A stretch of DNA of 5,889 nucleotides from a bacterium. Its GTDB lineage: Bacteria; Verrucomicrobiota; Verrucomicrobiia; Limisphaerales; UBA11358. Below the pieces are notes generated by a model, which worked only from the letters and a program-made list of their open reading frames with translations, searched no databases and was not told the origin of the DNA. The stretch covers positions 1 to 5,889 of the forward strand of contig JAJXXI010000578.1 of assembly GCA_021781185.1 (NCBI GenBank), written 5' to 3'. This document shows, piece after piece, positions 1 through 5,889 of the stretch. A program made the position numbers and the translations under genes. Within the stretch, counting starts at the first letter, position 1. Every line of letters begins with the position of its first letter.

Positions 1-1
1 T

Positions 2-1318
2 GCCACGCGGCAGGTCGCTTATGAATCGGCCGGCACCAATCTGCTTCAGTATGTTGCCGGTAATTCAGGGGGCAGTATTGTGGGGGTAAACACGTTGTAT
101 GCCTACGGAACGATAAGGTTGAATCCCAAACTGAATTCCACCGAACTTCAACAAATTTGGGAGTCACCAGGACACACGACCATCGTTGGCAGCCGCTTTC
201 AGTGGGGTGACATTCACTACCAGAACCGCGAATGGTCAACCCCGGAATTGGATGGAATAAATGGCAATGGCGTGGCATTATTCGGTGACACTTTTCCAAA
301 TATTGTTTCGCAAGATTTTACGGAGAATTTTTATCATTACACTGCTTACGGTTACCACACATGGCAAATTGCCGACCCTTTTTCAGTGACCGTGGGGTTG
401 GATTATGACTGGCTGCACAAGCCTGCAAACGTGTCCACGACGCCTTTCACGGAACAGAAACAGGCGATTGTTCAATTTTCGCCAAAGGCCGGATTTATTT
501 GGCAGCCTTTCGAAAAAACGACGTTTCGAGGCGCTTACACCCACTCGCTCTCGGGAATTGCGAATGGTTCAAGTGCCCGGATTGAGCCGACGGAGGTGGC
601 GGGTTTCAACCAAGCCTATCGCAGCCTGATGCCCGAGCCGGTGGCGGGTGATACCAGTGGTTCCAAGTTCGACACGTTTAATTTTTCCTTGGAGCAAAAA
701 TTTGACACGGGAACATACCTGTCAGTGGCCGGTCAGCTTCTTTACGCCAAGCTGCGGAATATGTTTGGAGGTTTTGTGTTTTACGCTGACCAATTGGACA
801 CAAACAATCAGCCGACCTATCCGTCGGGGTTTAATCAGACGATGGACTATCACGAACAGTCGTTGATCCTTACCGCAGATCAACTTCTGGGTAAACAATG
901 GGCGGTGGGCGTCGTTTACCGCCTCTCCCGCGCCAAATACAACCAGAATTACCCTGGCATCAACAACCCGCTCTACGATCCGACTACCGACCCGGGTTTT
1001 CAACCTTACAAGGACGAGACGAGCATGTTGAATACGTTGAATCTGCACGCCAACTGGAATCATCCGTGCGGCCTGTTCTCAATCTTGAGTGCCAACTGGT
1101 ATCATCAGGATAATTTTGGCTTTAGCTCTCCGGAGCCGGGTGATGATTTCTGGCAATTCGATATTTATGCCGGCTATCGCTTGTTCCACCGCCGGATGGA
1201 ATTCACCGTCGGCTTGCTGAATATATTCGATCAAAATTATAAATTGGAACCGCTGAATCTCTACAACGAAACCGCGCGCAACCGGACGTTCCTCGCCCGG
1301 CTGCGCATCAGCTTCTAA
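2..1318 (+). CDS. TonB-dependent-receptor-like outer-membrane beta-barrel protein, C-terminal part (N-terminus outside window)
   Basis: The frame is open from the first complete codon at base 2 to the TAA at 1316-1318, giving 438 visible residues. A GTG at base 80 is in frame but is not a credible start, because open frame precedes it and no N-terminal plug or signal peptide follows. The protein is a run of amphipathic, aromatic-rich strands separated by polar loops, the pattern of an outer-membrane barrel. Examples are the strand pairs near visible residues 110-135 and 235-265. The C-terminus has the TonB-receptor-like LLNIFDQNY motif and ends in ARLRISF, with the terminal Phe used for BAM-mediated insertion. 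From family knowledge it should sit in the outer membrane and import a substrate or act as a channel. Related PVC and Acidobacteria barrels sometimes carry N-terminal TPRs, which cannot be checked here. The substrate is unknown. The gene is less GC-rich than the kinase and argS. Barrel assignment is fairly firm; true TonB dependence is inferred. Confidence 0.8.
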   Translation, partial: ATRQVAYESAGTNLLQYVAGNSGGSIVGVNTLYAYGTIRLNPKLNSTELQQIWESPGHTTIVGSRFQWGDIHYQNREWSTPELDGINGNGVALFGDTFPNIVSQDFTENFYHYTAYGYHTWQIADPFSVTVGLDYDWLHKPANVSTTPFTEQKQAIVQFSPKAGFIWQPFEKTTFRGAYTHSLSGIANGSSARIEPTEVAGFNQAYRSLMPEPVAGDTSGSKFDTFNFSLEQKFDTGTYLSVAGQLLYAKLRNMFGGFVFYADQLDTNNQPTYPSGFNQTMDYHEQSLILTADQLLGKQWAVGVVYRLSRAKYNQNYPGINNPLYDPTTDPGFQPYKDETSMLNTLNLHANWNHPCGLFSILSANWYHQDNFGFSSPEPGDDFWQFDIYAGYRLFHRRMEFTVGLLNIFDQNYKLEPLNLYNETARNRTFLARLRISF

Positions 1319-1322
1319 TCCA

Positions 1323-1769
1323 TTACTGCGTCTGCCAAGTAACCTGCAAATTCATCGGTTGGCCGTTGGTTGGCGGCGGTGGAGTGCTTTTGACATAAAC
1401 GATCATTTCATAATTTTTCGAATTGGTTGCTGGAAACGTTACGCTGTTTGAGTCGCACCAAGTATGCAAGTCGCTGCACTTCACATACGCGACGGAAGCA
1501 TATGGCGACGCAAAGCTTGAAGCATCTTTGAGTATTCCGCTAACGGTGTTGGTGGGTGGGGTAATCCAGAGCGAGCCAACACCGTTTGTCATTTTGGCAT
1601 AGCCGGTCCAGGTGCCGGGGCATCCCGAACCGCTGCCGCCAGACTGCACGGTAATGGGTATGGCTTGGCTGATTGTGTCAGCCGCCCATGCGAGGCTGGC
1701 GGCGAAGCCGGCAAGCAGGACCAGGATGGCACAGATGGCTTGAGGCGTTTGGTTTTTCATCGTTTTCAT
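1323..1769 (-). CDS. Small secreted protein of unknown function
   Basis: This encodes 148 residues from the ATG at 1769-1767; a second ATG at 1760-1758 would give 145. Residues 1-29 are a clear Sec signal peptide: a short Lys-containing start, a hydrophobic core (AICAILVLLAGFAASLAWA) and an A-W-A cleavage site before ADTIS. The mature part of about 119 residues is rich in Ser, Thr, Gly and Val and looks beta-structured. It has three Cys (50, 98, 105), the last two in a CSDLHTWC segment, and a four-proline run (130-133) before a short tail ending TWQTQ. I recognise no family. The frame stays open further upstream to a TTG at 1880, but that extension carries six consecutive Asn from a trinucleotide repeat and would put the signal peptide inside the protein, so I reject it. 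No strong ribosome binding site is visible, only an A-rich AAAGAA just before the first ATG. It converges on the barrel gene with a 4-base gap. Likely periplasmic or extracellular. Confidence 0.7.
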   Translation of the reverse strand: MKTMKNQTPQAICAILVLLAGFAASLAWAADTISQAIPITVQSGGSGSGCPGTWTGYAKMTNGVGSLWITPPTNTVSGILKDASSFASPYASVAYVKCSDLHTWCDSNSVTFPATNSKNYEMIVYVKSTPPPPTNGQPMNLQVTWQTQ

Positions 1770-1779
1770 TTCTTTAGGT

Positions 1780-1797
1780 TTGTTGTTATTGTTGTTG
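1780..1797. repeat. Six-unit trinucleotide repeat (TTG/TTA) in the leader of the small secreted protein gene
   Basis: Six consecutive triplets read TTG TTG TTA TTG TTG TTG on the plus strand, so AAC/AAT on the strand of the small gene. The tract lies about 10 bases upstream of that gene's preferred ATG. Read as protein it would give a run of six Asn, which argues that it is untranslated leader. Changes in triplet number would alter leader length without changing frame. Confidence 0.75.
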
Positions 1798-1986
1798 TTT
1801 GTCCGTGCAATGATTCTCCTGCCCGGCGACCAAGCCCCTGCCCGCAAACAGCATTCACTCAATGCGTCATCGGTCGCCAAATCTTTCGGCCCGGTTCCCA
1901 GCCTGGGTCACAATGCCACCAGGTTATCTTCCATCATCGCTGGAACACGTTTTAGCTTCATGCCGGTCATCCTACCACCAACGAGT

Positions 1987-2003
1987 TGGACAAATGCTGT
2001 CCA
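1987..2003. repeat. Perfect 6-base inverted repeat, operator-like
   Basis: TGGACA and TGTCCA flank a 5-base AATGC spacer. The 11-base centre-to-centre spacing is about one helical turn, which would suit a dimeric DNA-binding protein, but arms this short can occur by chance. It lies between divergent genes, where an operator could serve either one. No regulator gene is visible in the window. Confidence 0.35.
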
Positions 2004-2024
2004 TGACAAACACATTTTCCCATT

Positions 2025-2039
2025 TCCAGTTTTACTGGA
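2025..2039. repeat. Perfect 6-base inverted repeat with 3-base loop
   Basis: TCCAGT and ACTGGA flank TTT, 21 bases beyond the preceding inverted repeat. The two repeats share a TGGAC/GTCCA core, so arms of one could also pair with the other. It could be a small RNA hairpin or an operator half. It is not followed by a T-tract, so it is not called a terminator. Confidence 0.35.
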
Positions 2040-2230
2040 CGCCTGTGCCTTTGCATCAGACCTGGATGCCGTTTCATGTGTTATATCGGCTGATCCATTC
2101 CGGGCTAAAACAGATTGCCTCTTAAATCATGAACCAAAAGGATTGGCAGACTTATGCGGGAACGCACCTTTCGGCGCAAAGAAAAAACTGTCCTCTGTGA
2201 CTGCGCCCCCTAAACTTTCGCCTGCAAGCC

Positions 2231-4207
2231 GTGAAGGGCCAACCCATCCAACAACGGGCCTTGATTCGATCCGCACTGGGCGCGGTGCTGGCCGTGCTTT
2301 GCGGCATCGTTCTCTGGTCGTCGCCTCTCGGGGATGCGTGGACCAACGCCAGCTACGATTACCTGTTCCGCTTCGACACCCACTCCGTGACCAACCGGGT
2401 TTCGCTCATCCTGATGGACAATGCCGCGTTCGACCACTACCACCAAATGCGCGGCCAGCGGTGGGACCGTGCCCTCCATGCGCAGTTGTTGAACCGGCTG
2501 GCCGATGACGGCTGCGCGCTGGTCGTGATGGATTCCTTTTTCCGCGCCCCGGGTGATCCGGCCAAGGACGACGCCCTCGCCGCCGCGATGCGCCGCCAAA
2601 AACATATTGTCCTGATGGCCGAGCAGTCCCAGATCGTCCATCCGGTCCTGACCGGTGCCGAACCGGTCCTGCCCTGCAAAAAATTCCTCGATGCGGCGGG
2701 CACCAACTGGGGCGTCGCCTGGCTTGATCCGGATCTCGACTCCATCGTGCGGCGGCATTGGCCGTTTCCCTCGCCGGGACCGTATCCCAGTCTGCCGTGG
2801 ATGGCTGCCAAGCTGGCCGGGGCAAAATTGAACCCACAACCACAGGAACGCTGGCTGCGTTATTACGAACCGGGCGGCGCATGGAAAAGCATAAGCTACC
2901 AGTTCGCGCTGGCACAGCCGCCGGGATATTTCCGCAATCAAATCGTTTTCATCGGCACCCAGCCGCAAAACACGCTAATGGATGGCGAACCCGACGAGTT
3001 TCAAACGCCTTTCTTGCGGTGGACCGGAGAAACTTCCGGTGGGGTGGAGATTCTGGTGACCGAGTTTCTAAATCTGCTGAACCACGACTGGCTGCTCCGG
3101 CCGGCCGGTTGGGTGAGCCTTTGTCTGCTCGTGGCAACGGGTGCCGTTCTCGGTGGCGGACTGTGCCGGCTGCGGTTGGGGATGGCGCTGCTGGCTGGCG
3201 CGGGAGTTTTTTTGGCCGTGGCTCTTTCCGTGGTGTTGTTGAGTTATTACACGGATTACTGGTTCCCCTGGCTGATCATCGCCGGCGGTCAGGTGCCGTG
3301 CGCTTTGGTCTGGGCGCTGGCAACGGGACTTCGCCGCGCACCGGTGCCGGGGCAAACGACGGTGCTGGACGTCCTGCCAGAAACTCCCGGCTACGAGTTG
3401 TTTAACCCGCCGTTTGCCGAGGGTTCCTATGGCAAGGTCTGGCTGGCCCGCACCCGCGCTGGCGAATGGCGCGCCCTCAAGGTCATCTACCTCGCCAAAC
3501 TGGACAACCACCCCGACCCGTATGAGCGCGAATTTACCGGCATTCAGCAATACCAGCCCGTTTCCGACCAGCACCCCGGCCTGCTGCGCGTAGAATATGT
3601 CAGCCCCAAGCACAAGGCCGGCTATTTCTTTTACGTGATGGAACTGGCGGATTCGCTGGAACCCGACTGGCAGCGCTCACCCGCCTTTTATCAGCCACGC
3701 GACTTGGCAAGTGAACGGGCCCGGCTGCCCGGCAAACGGCTCCCCGTGAAAGAATGCGTGCGCCTGGGAATCCTTTTGTGCGAGGCGCTGGAATTTCTTC
3801 ATCGTCAGGGCATGACGCATCGCGACATCAAGCCGCAGAACATCATTTTTGTGAACGACCAGCCCAAGCTGGCCGATTTGGGGCTTATCACCGGCATCCG
3901 CCCGCTCGGCCACGAGGGAACAATCGTCGGCACACCGGGATTCATGCCGCCGGCGCCGGAACGTCCCGGCACGGTGGCGGCCGATCTTTACGCCCTGGGC
4001 ATGGTGCTTTATGTCGTTTGCACCGGTCGCGGTGCGGCCTTGTTTCCCGAAGTGGCGACCACGCTGGTGGACACGGCGGAACCGACGGACTTTCTCGCTT
4101 TAAACACCGTCATCCTCAAAGCCTGCCAGCCGCTGCCAGCCGACCGCTACGAGACCGCCGCAGAAATGCGCATCGCCTTGTTGGAAACGCAAAAAAACCT
4201 CCGCTAG
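2231..4207 (+). CDS. CHASE2-domain transmembrane serine/threonine protein kinase
   Basis: 658 residues from a GTG. A TGA lies in frame at 2198-2200 and no ATG intervenes, so GTG is the best start although no clear ribosome binding site precedes it. Order of parts: a signal-anchor helix (about 11-30); an extracytoplasmic CHASE2 sensor (about 31-290), with the typical SYDYLFRF after the helix and IVFIGTQPQ and TSGGVEILVTEFLN near its end; three membrane helices (about 292-311, 316-338, 342-366); and a cytoplasmic eukaryotic-like kinase (about 389-655). Kinase motifs are the Gly-rich loop AEGSYGKV (396-403, first Gly replaced by Ala), ATP-anchoring Lys417, catalytic HRDIKPQN (Asp532, Asn537), Mg-binding DLG (549-551), GTPG then APE (575-577), Asp585 and Arg639. 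All catalytic residues are present, so it should be active and phosphorylate Ser/Thr of unknown proteins in response to an unknown periplasmic signal. A hairpin terminator follows. CHASE2 kinases of this kind are common in Verrucomicrobia and Planctomycetes. Confidence 0.93.
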   Translation: MKGQPIQQRALIRSALGAVLAVLCGIVLWSSPLGDAWTNASYDYLFRFDTHSVTNRVSLILMDNAAFDHYHQMRGQRWDRALHAQLLNRLADDGCALVVMDSFFRAPGDPAKDDALAAAMRRQKHIVLMAEQSQIVHPVLTGAEPVLPCKKFLDAAGTNWGVAWLDPDLDSIVRRHWPFPSPGPYPSLPWMAAKLAGAKLNPQPQERWLRYYEPGGAWKSISYQFALAQPPGYFRNQIVFIGTQPQNTLMDGEPDEFQTPFLRWTGETSGGVEILVTEFLNLLNHDWLLRPAGWVSLCLLVATGAVLGGGLCRLRLGMALLAGAGVFLAVALSVVLLSYYTDYWFPWLIIAGGQVPCALVWALATGLRRAPVPGQTTVLDVLPETPGYELFNPPFAEGSYGKVWLARTRAGEWRALKVIYLAKLDNHPDPYEREFTGIQQYQPVSDQHPGLLRVEYVSPKHKAGYFFYVMELADSLEPDWQRSPAFYQPRDLASERARLPGKRLPVKECVRLGILLCEALEFLHRQGMTHRDIKPQNIIFVNDQPKLADLGLITGIRPLGHEGTIVGTPGFMPPAPERPGTVAADLYALGMVLYVVCTGRGAALFPEVATTLVDTAEPTDFLALNTVILKACQPLPADRYETAAEMRIALLETQKNLR

Positions 4208-4234
4208 CACGGTCAACATCCGCCGCTTGAGCCG

Positions 4235-4266
4235 CAGCAGCGTTTCCATAAAACCGCTGCTGTTTT
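4235..4266 (+). terminator. Intrinsic terminator for the CHASE2 kinase gene
   Basis: A perfect 8-base stem, CAGCAGCG (4235-4242) with CGCTGCTG (4255-4262), encloses 12 bases and is followed at once by TTTT. Inside the loop, TTT and AAA could extend the stem past a bulge. It lies 27 bases after the kinase stop, between two convergent genes. Read from the argS side the hairpin has no following T-tract, so it probably works mainly on the plus strand. The T-tract is short. Confidence 0.7.
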
Positions 4267-4287
4267 CCCGTGAAGGAAGAATGAAGA

Positions 4288-5889
4288 TCACATCTGCTCG
4301 ACGACCTGGATGCCGAGCGTGTTCAACCCCTGACACAACACGCGCGCAGTCAAATCGCAGAGGGCGAGCCGCGACTGGCGGGTGGCGGCGTCTTCCGCCT
4401 TGAGCACCGGGCAGTTTTCGTAGAACGAAGTGAATTTGCCGGCCAGCTCGAACAGGTAATTGCACAGGTAGTTTGGACGCAGCTCGTCCGCCACCGCTTC
4501 GAGCGTGAGGCCGAAGTTCAGCAAATGCCTGGCCAGCGCGAGTTCTTCCGGCGCCTGCAAGTTGACGGCGGCCGGCGGCTGGTGGCCGGCGGGTAATTCA
4601 GCCTTGCGGAAAATACTTTTGATCCGCGCGTAGGCGTATTGCAGATATGGCGCGGTGTTGCCTTGGAGCGCCAGCATTTTGTCCCAACTGAAAATGTAAT
4701 CGCTCTGCCGGTTCGGCAGGATGTCCGCATATTTCACCGCACCGAGGCCGATGACCCGGGCGATTTCCCTGCGCTGCGCTTCGGGCAGTTCGGCATTTTT
4801 TTCGGAAACGATTTTGAACGCGCGCTCCTCGGCTTCATCGAGCAAGTCCCCCAGCTTTACCGTGTCGCCGGAGCGCGTCTTGAACGGCTTGCCGTCGTCG
4901 CCCATGATTTTGCCGAAGCCAACGTGAACCAGTTTCACCTTCTTCGCGTCGTCGGCCTTCCAGCGCGCAAAGGTGGCAAACAGTTTTTTGAAATGCCCGG
5001 ACTGGCGGTCGTCCACAACATAAACGATCTCGTCCGGCGACCAGGTTTTGAGCCGGTAATCAATCGTCGCCAGATCGGTGGTCGTGTAATTGAAACCGCC
5101 GTCGCTCTTGCGCACGAGCGCGGGATCGGCCACCCATTCGCCGTCGCGATTGACGAGGAACGGATCTTCTTTCGGCGGCAATGAGCCGTCGCTGAACACG
5201 CCCACGGCGCCTTCGCTTTCGCGGGCGATGCCGCGCTGCAACAAATCGTTCACCACCTCGCCCAGCCACGGATTGTAAAAGCTTTCGCCGAGCGCCTGGT
5301 CAAACTTCACGCCGAGCCGTGAATAAATCGTGTCGAACTGGATTTGCGAGAGGCAGATCATTTCCTTCCAGATGGCGATGTTTTCCGCGTCGCCCGCCTG
5401 AAGCTTCACGAGTTCGGACTTGGCTTCCTCGAGCTGCGCGGGGTTGGCGTCGCACTCGGCGTTGATGACTTTATAAAGCCGCTCCAATTCGCCGATGGCA
5501 TCGCGTTCCAGCGCCGGCCGATCCAAAATCTGTTTCCAGCCGAGCAGCAATTTGCCGAATTGCGTGCCCCAGTCGCCAATGTGATTGTCGCTGATGACGC
5601 GGTGGCCGAGCAGGCGCAGCGTGCGCTGGAGCGCGTCGCCGATGCCGGTGGAACGGATATGGCCCACGTGCATCGGCTTGGCGACATTGGGCGAACTGAA
5701 ATCAATGACCACCGTGCGCGGCGGCGCGGCCTGCTCGAAGAACAGATGCTCCCCGCGCGCGGCGGCGGCGAGTGTTTCGGCGAGCACGGCGGCTCTGAGC
5801 CGGAAATTCAGGAAGCCCGCTCCGGCGATTTCCACCTTCTCGCAGACGGCGGAAACATCCAGTTTCGCCAGCACATCGGTGGCAAGCTG
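4288..5889 (-). CDS. argS: Arginyl-tRNA synthetase, lacking the N-terminal end (cut by window)
   Basis: This class I aminoacyl-tRNA synthetase charges tRNA-Arg with arginine in the cytoplasm. The frame runs open to the last base of the window, so the GTG at 5874-5872 is not the start. About 533 residues are visible; with a usual bacterial length near 550-580, a few dozen are missing. Visible in order are the end of the N-terminal ArgS domain (KVEIAGAGFLNF), then SPNVAKPMHVGH with the class I HIGH-type signature HVGH at 5670-5659. Next come DNHIGDWGTQFG, the FNYTTTDLA and YVVDDRQ segments of the catalytic core, and the KMSK-equivalent KTRSG at 4881-4867. The C-terminal DALR anticodon-binding domain follows, including YLQYAYARI and LFELAGKFTSFYENC. 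It ends in the family-like LGIQVVEQM at a TGA (4290-4288). Nothing suggests damage. Its end converges on the kinase gene. The residue at the first KMSK position is as in many bacterial ArgS. Confidence 0.97.
   Translation of the reverse strand, partial: QLATDVLAKLDVSAVCEKVEIAGAGFLNFRLRAAVLAETLAAAARGEHLFFEQAAPPRTVVIDFSSPNVAKPMHVGHIRSTGIGDALQRTLRLLGHRVISDNHIGDWGTQFGKLLLGWKQILDRPALERDAIGELERLYKVINAECDANPAQLEEAKSELVKLQAGDAENIAIWKEMICLSQIQFDTIYSRLGVKFDQALGESFYNPWLGEVVNDLLQRGIARESEGAVGVFSDGSLPPKEDPFLVNRDGEWVADPALVRKSDGGFNYTTTDLATIDYRLKTWSPDEIVYVVDDRQSGHFKKLFATFARWKADDAKKVKLVHVGFGKIMGDDGKPFKTRSGDTVKLGDLLDEAEERAFKIVSEKNAELPEAQRREIARVIGLGAVKYADILPNRQSDYIFSWDKMLALQGNTAPYLQYAYARIKSIFRKAELPAGHQPPAAVNLQAPEELALARHLLNFGLTLEAVADELRPNYLCNYLFELAGKFTSFYENCPVLKAEDAATRQSRLALCDLTARVLCQGLNTLGIQVVEQM

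Larger units (their letters stand above)
1908..2126 (-). other. Uncertain 72-codon open frame upstream of, and in frame with, the small secreted protein gene; possible remnant or repeated element
   Basis: On the minus strand, codons run without interruption from just after a TGA (2129-2127) to another TGA (1910-1908). Beyond that second stop the same frame continues open into the small secreted protein gene. The translation is mixed and hydrophilic with a plausible globular stretch (KMCLSWTAFVQLVGG, then RMTGMKLKRVPAMMEDN). The first ATG is late (2015-2013) and would leave only 35 residues. There is no clear ribosome binding site, signal peptide or known domain. It could be chance, a decayed gene, or part of a dispersed repeat. 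It is not a confident gene. Confidence 0.2.
1770..2230. other. Intergenic region between two divergent genes
   Basis: These 461 bases separate the divergent starts of the small secreted protein gene (-) and the CHASE2 kinase gene (+), so both promoters should lie here. I could not identify a convincing -35/-10 pair for either; TTATAT at 2081-2086 and TTAAAT at 2122-2127 are AT-rich but lack suitably spaced partners. The region holds a trinucleotide repeat, two short inverted repeats and a minus-strand open stretch, listed separately. A further short palindrome, CCCAG-C-CTGGG, lies at 1897-1907. Open frames on the plus strand here show no recognisable protein and no ribosome binding site. Confidence 0.6.

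Noticed and set aside
80..82. GTG as start of the barrel protein
   Set aside because: The frame is open for 26 codons upstream to the window edge, and the region after the GTG lacks a signal peptide or plug domain, so the gene begins outside the window.
1770..1880. N-terminal extension of the small secreted protein from a TTG at 1880
   Set aside because: It would add 37 residues including six Asn from a simple repeat, and would bury the signal peptide inside the protein. The ATG at 1769 gives a normal signal peptide at the N-terminus.
1862..2125. 87-codon plus-strand open frame in the spacer
   Set aside because: No known domain, no ribosome binding site, and a composition rich in Ser, His and Pro typical of a chance frame.
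1780..2508. Long plus-strand open frame crossing the spacer and the start of the kinase gene
   Set aside because: It overlaps the well-supported kinase in another frame, its translation has no recognisable domain, and no ribosome binding site precedes it.
2210..3613. Several minus-strand open frames opposite the kinase gene
   Set aside because: Long antisense frames are expected in GC-rich coding DNA. The plus strand carries the full set of kinase motifs in order.
4639..5184. 181-codon plus-strand open frame opposite argS
   Set aside because: It is an antisense shadow of the arginyl-tRNA synthetase catalytic core, which is unmistakable on the minus strand.
1..5889. CRISPR array, tRNA, rRNA, insertion sequence or phage attachment site
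   Set aside because: I saw no regularly spaced repeats, cloverleaf-like stretches, transposase motifs or terminal inverted repeats on either strand.

Overview
The window looks like a chromosomal segment of a Gram-negative bacterium, most plausibly of the Verrucomicrobiota (or a neighbouring PVC lineage). Three things support this: an outer-membrane beta-barrel receptor, a membrane-anchored CHASE2 Ser/Thr protein kinase of a type common in those phyla, and weak or absent Shine-Dalgarno signals. The assignment is an inference from gene content and style; no phylogenetic marker was compared.

Layout, left to right. Bases 2-1318 (+) are the C-terminal part of a TonB-dependent-receptor-like outer-membrane barrel whose N-terminus lies upstream of the window. 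Only 4 bases after its stop, converging on it, is a small gene (1323-1769, -) for a secreted protein of unknown function. Bases 1770-2230 hold no convincing gene. They contain the small gene's 5' leader with a trinucleotide repeat, two short perfect inverted repeats, and a 72-codon minus-strand open frame that may be a remnant or repeated element. Bases 2231-4207 (+) encode a 658-residue CHASE2-transmembrane-kinase protein, followed by a hairpin/T-tract terminator (4235-4266). Bases 4288-5889 (-) encode arginyl-tRNA synthetase (argS), convergent with the kinase and cut off at its N-terminus by the window end.

How the parts relate. The two outer features are a recognisable envelope receptor and a housekeeping enzyme. 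The kinase is probably a sensor: an extracytoplasmic CHASE2 domain coupled through three membrane helices to a cytoplasmic eukaryotic-like kinase. No substrate gene is visible. The barrel, small secreted protein and kinase could share an envelope role, but they sit on alternating strands and do not form an operon. Base composition differs clearly by region: spot counts give 27/60 G+C at 241-300 in the barrel gene and 41/60 at 2461-2520 in the kinase gene. I found no mobile element, CRISPR array, tRNA or rRNA, and no convincing evidence of a novel multi-gene system. The least explained parts are the small secreted protein and the region upstream of it.
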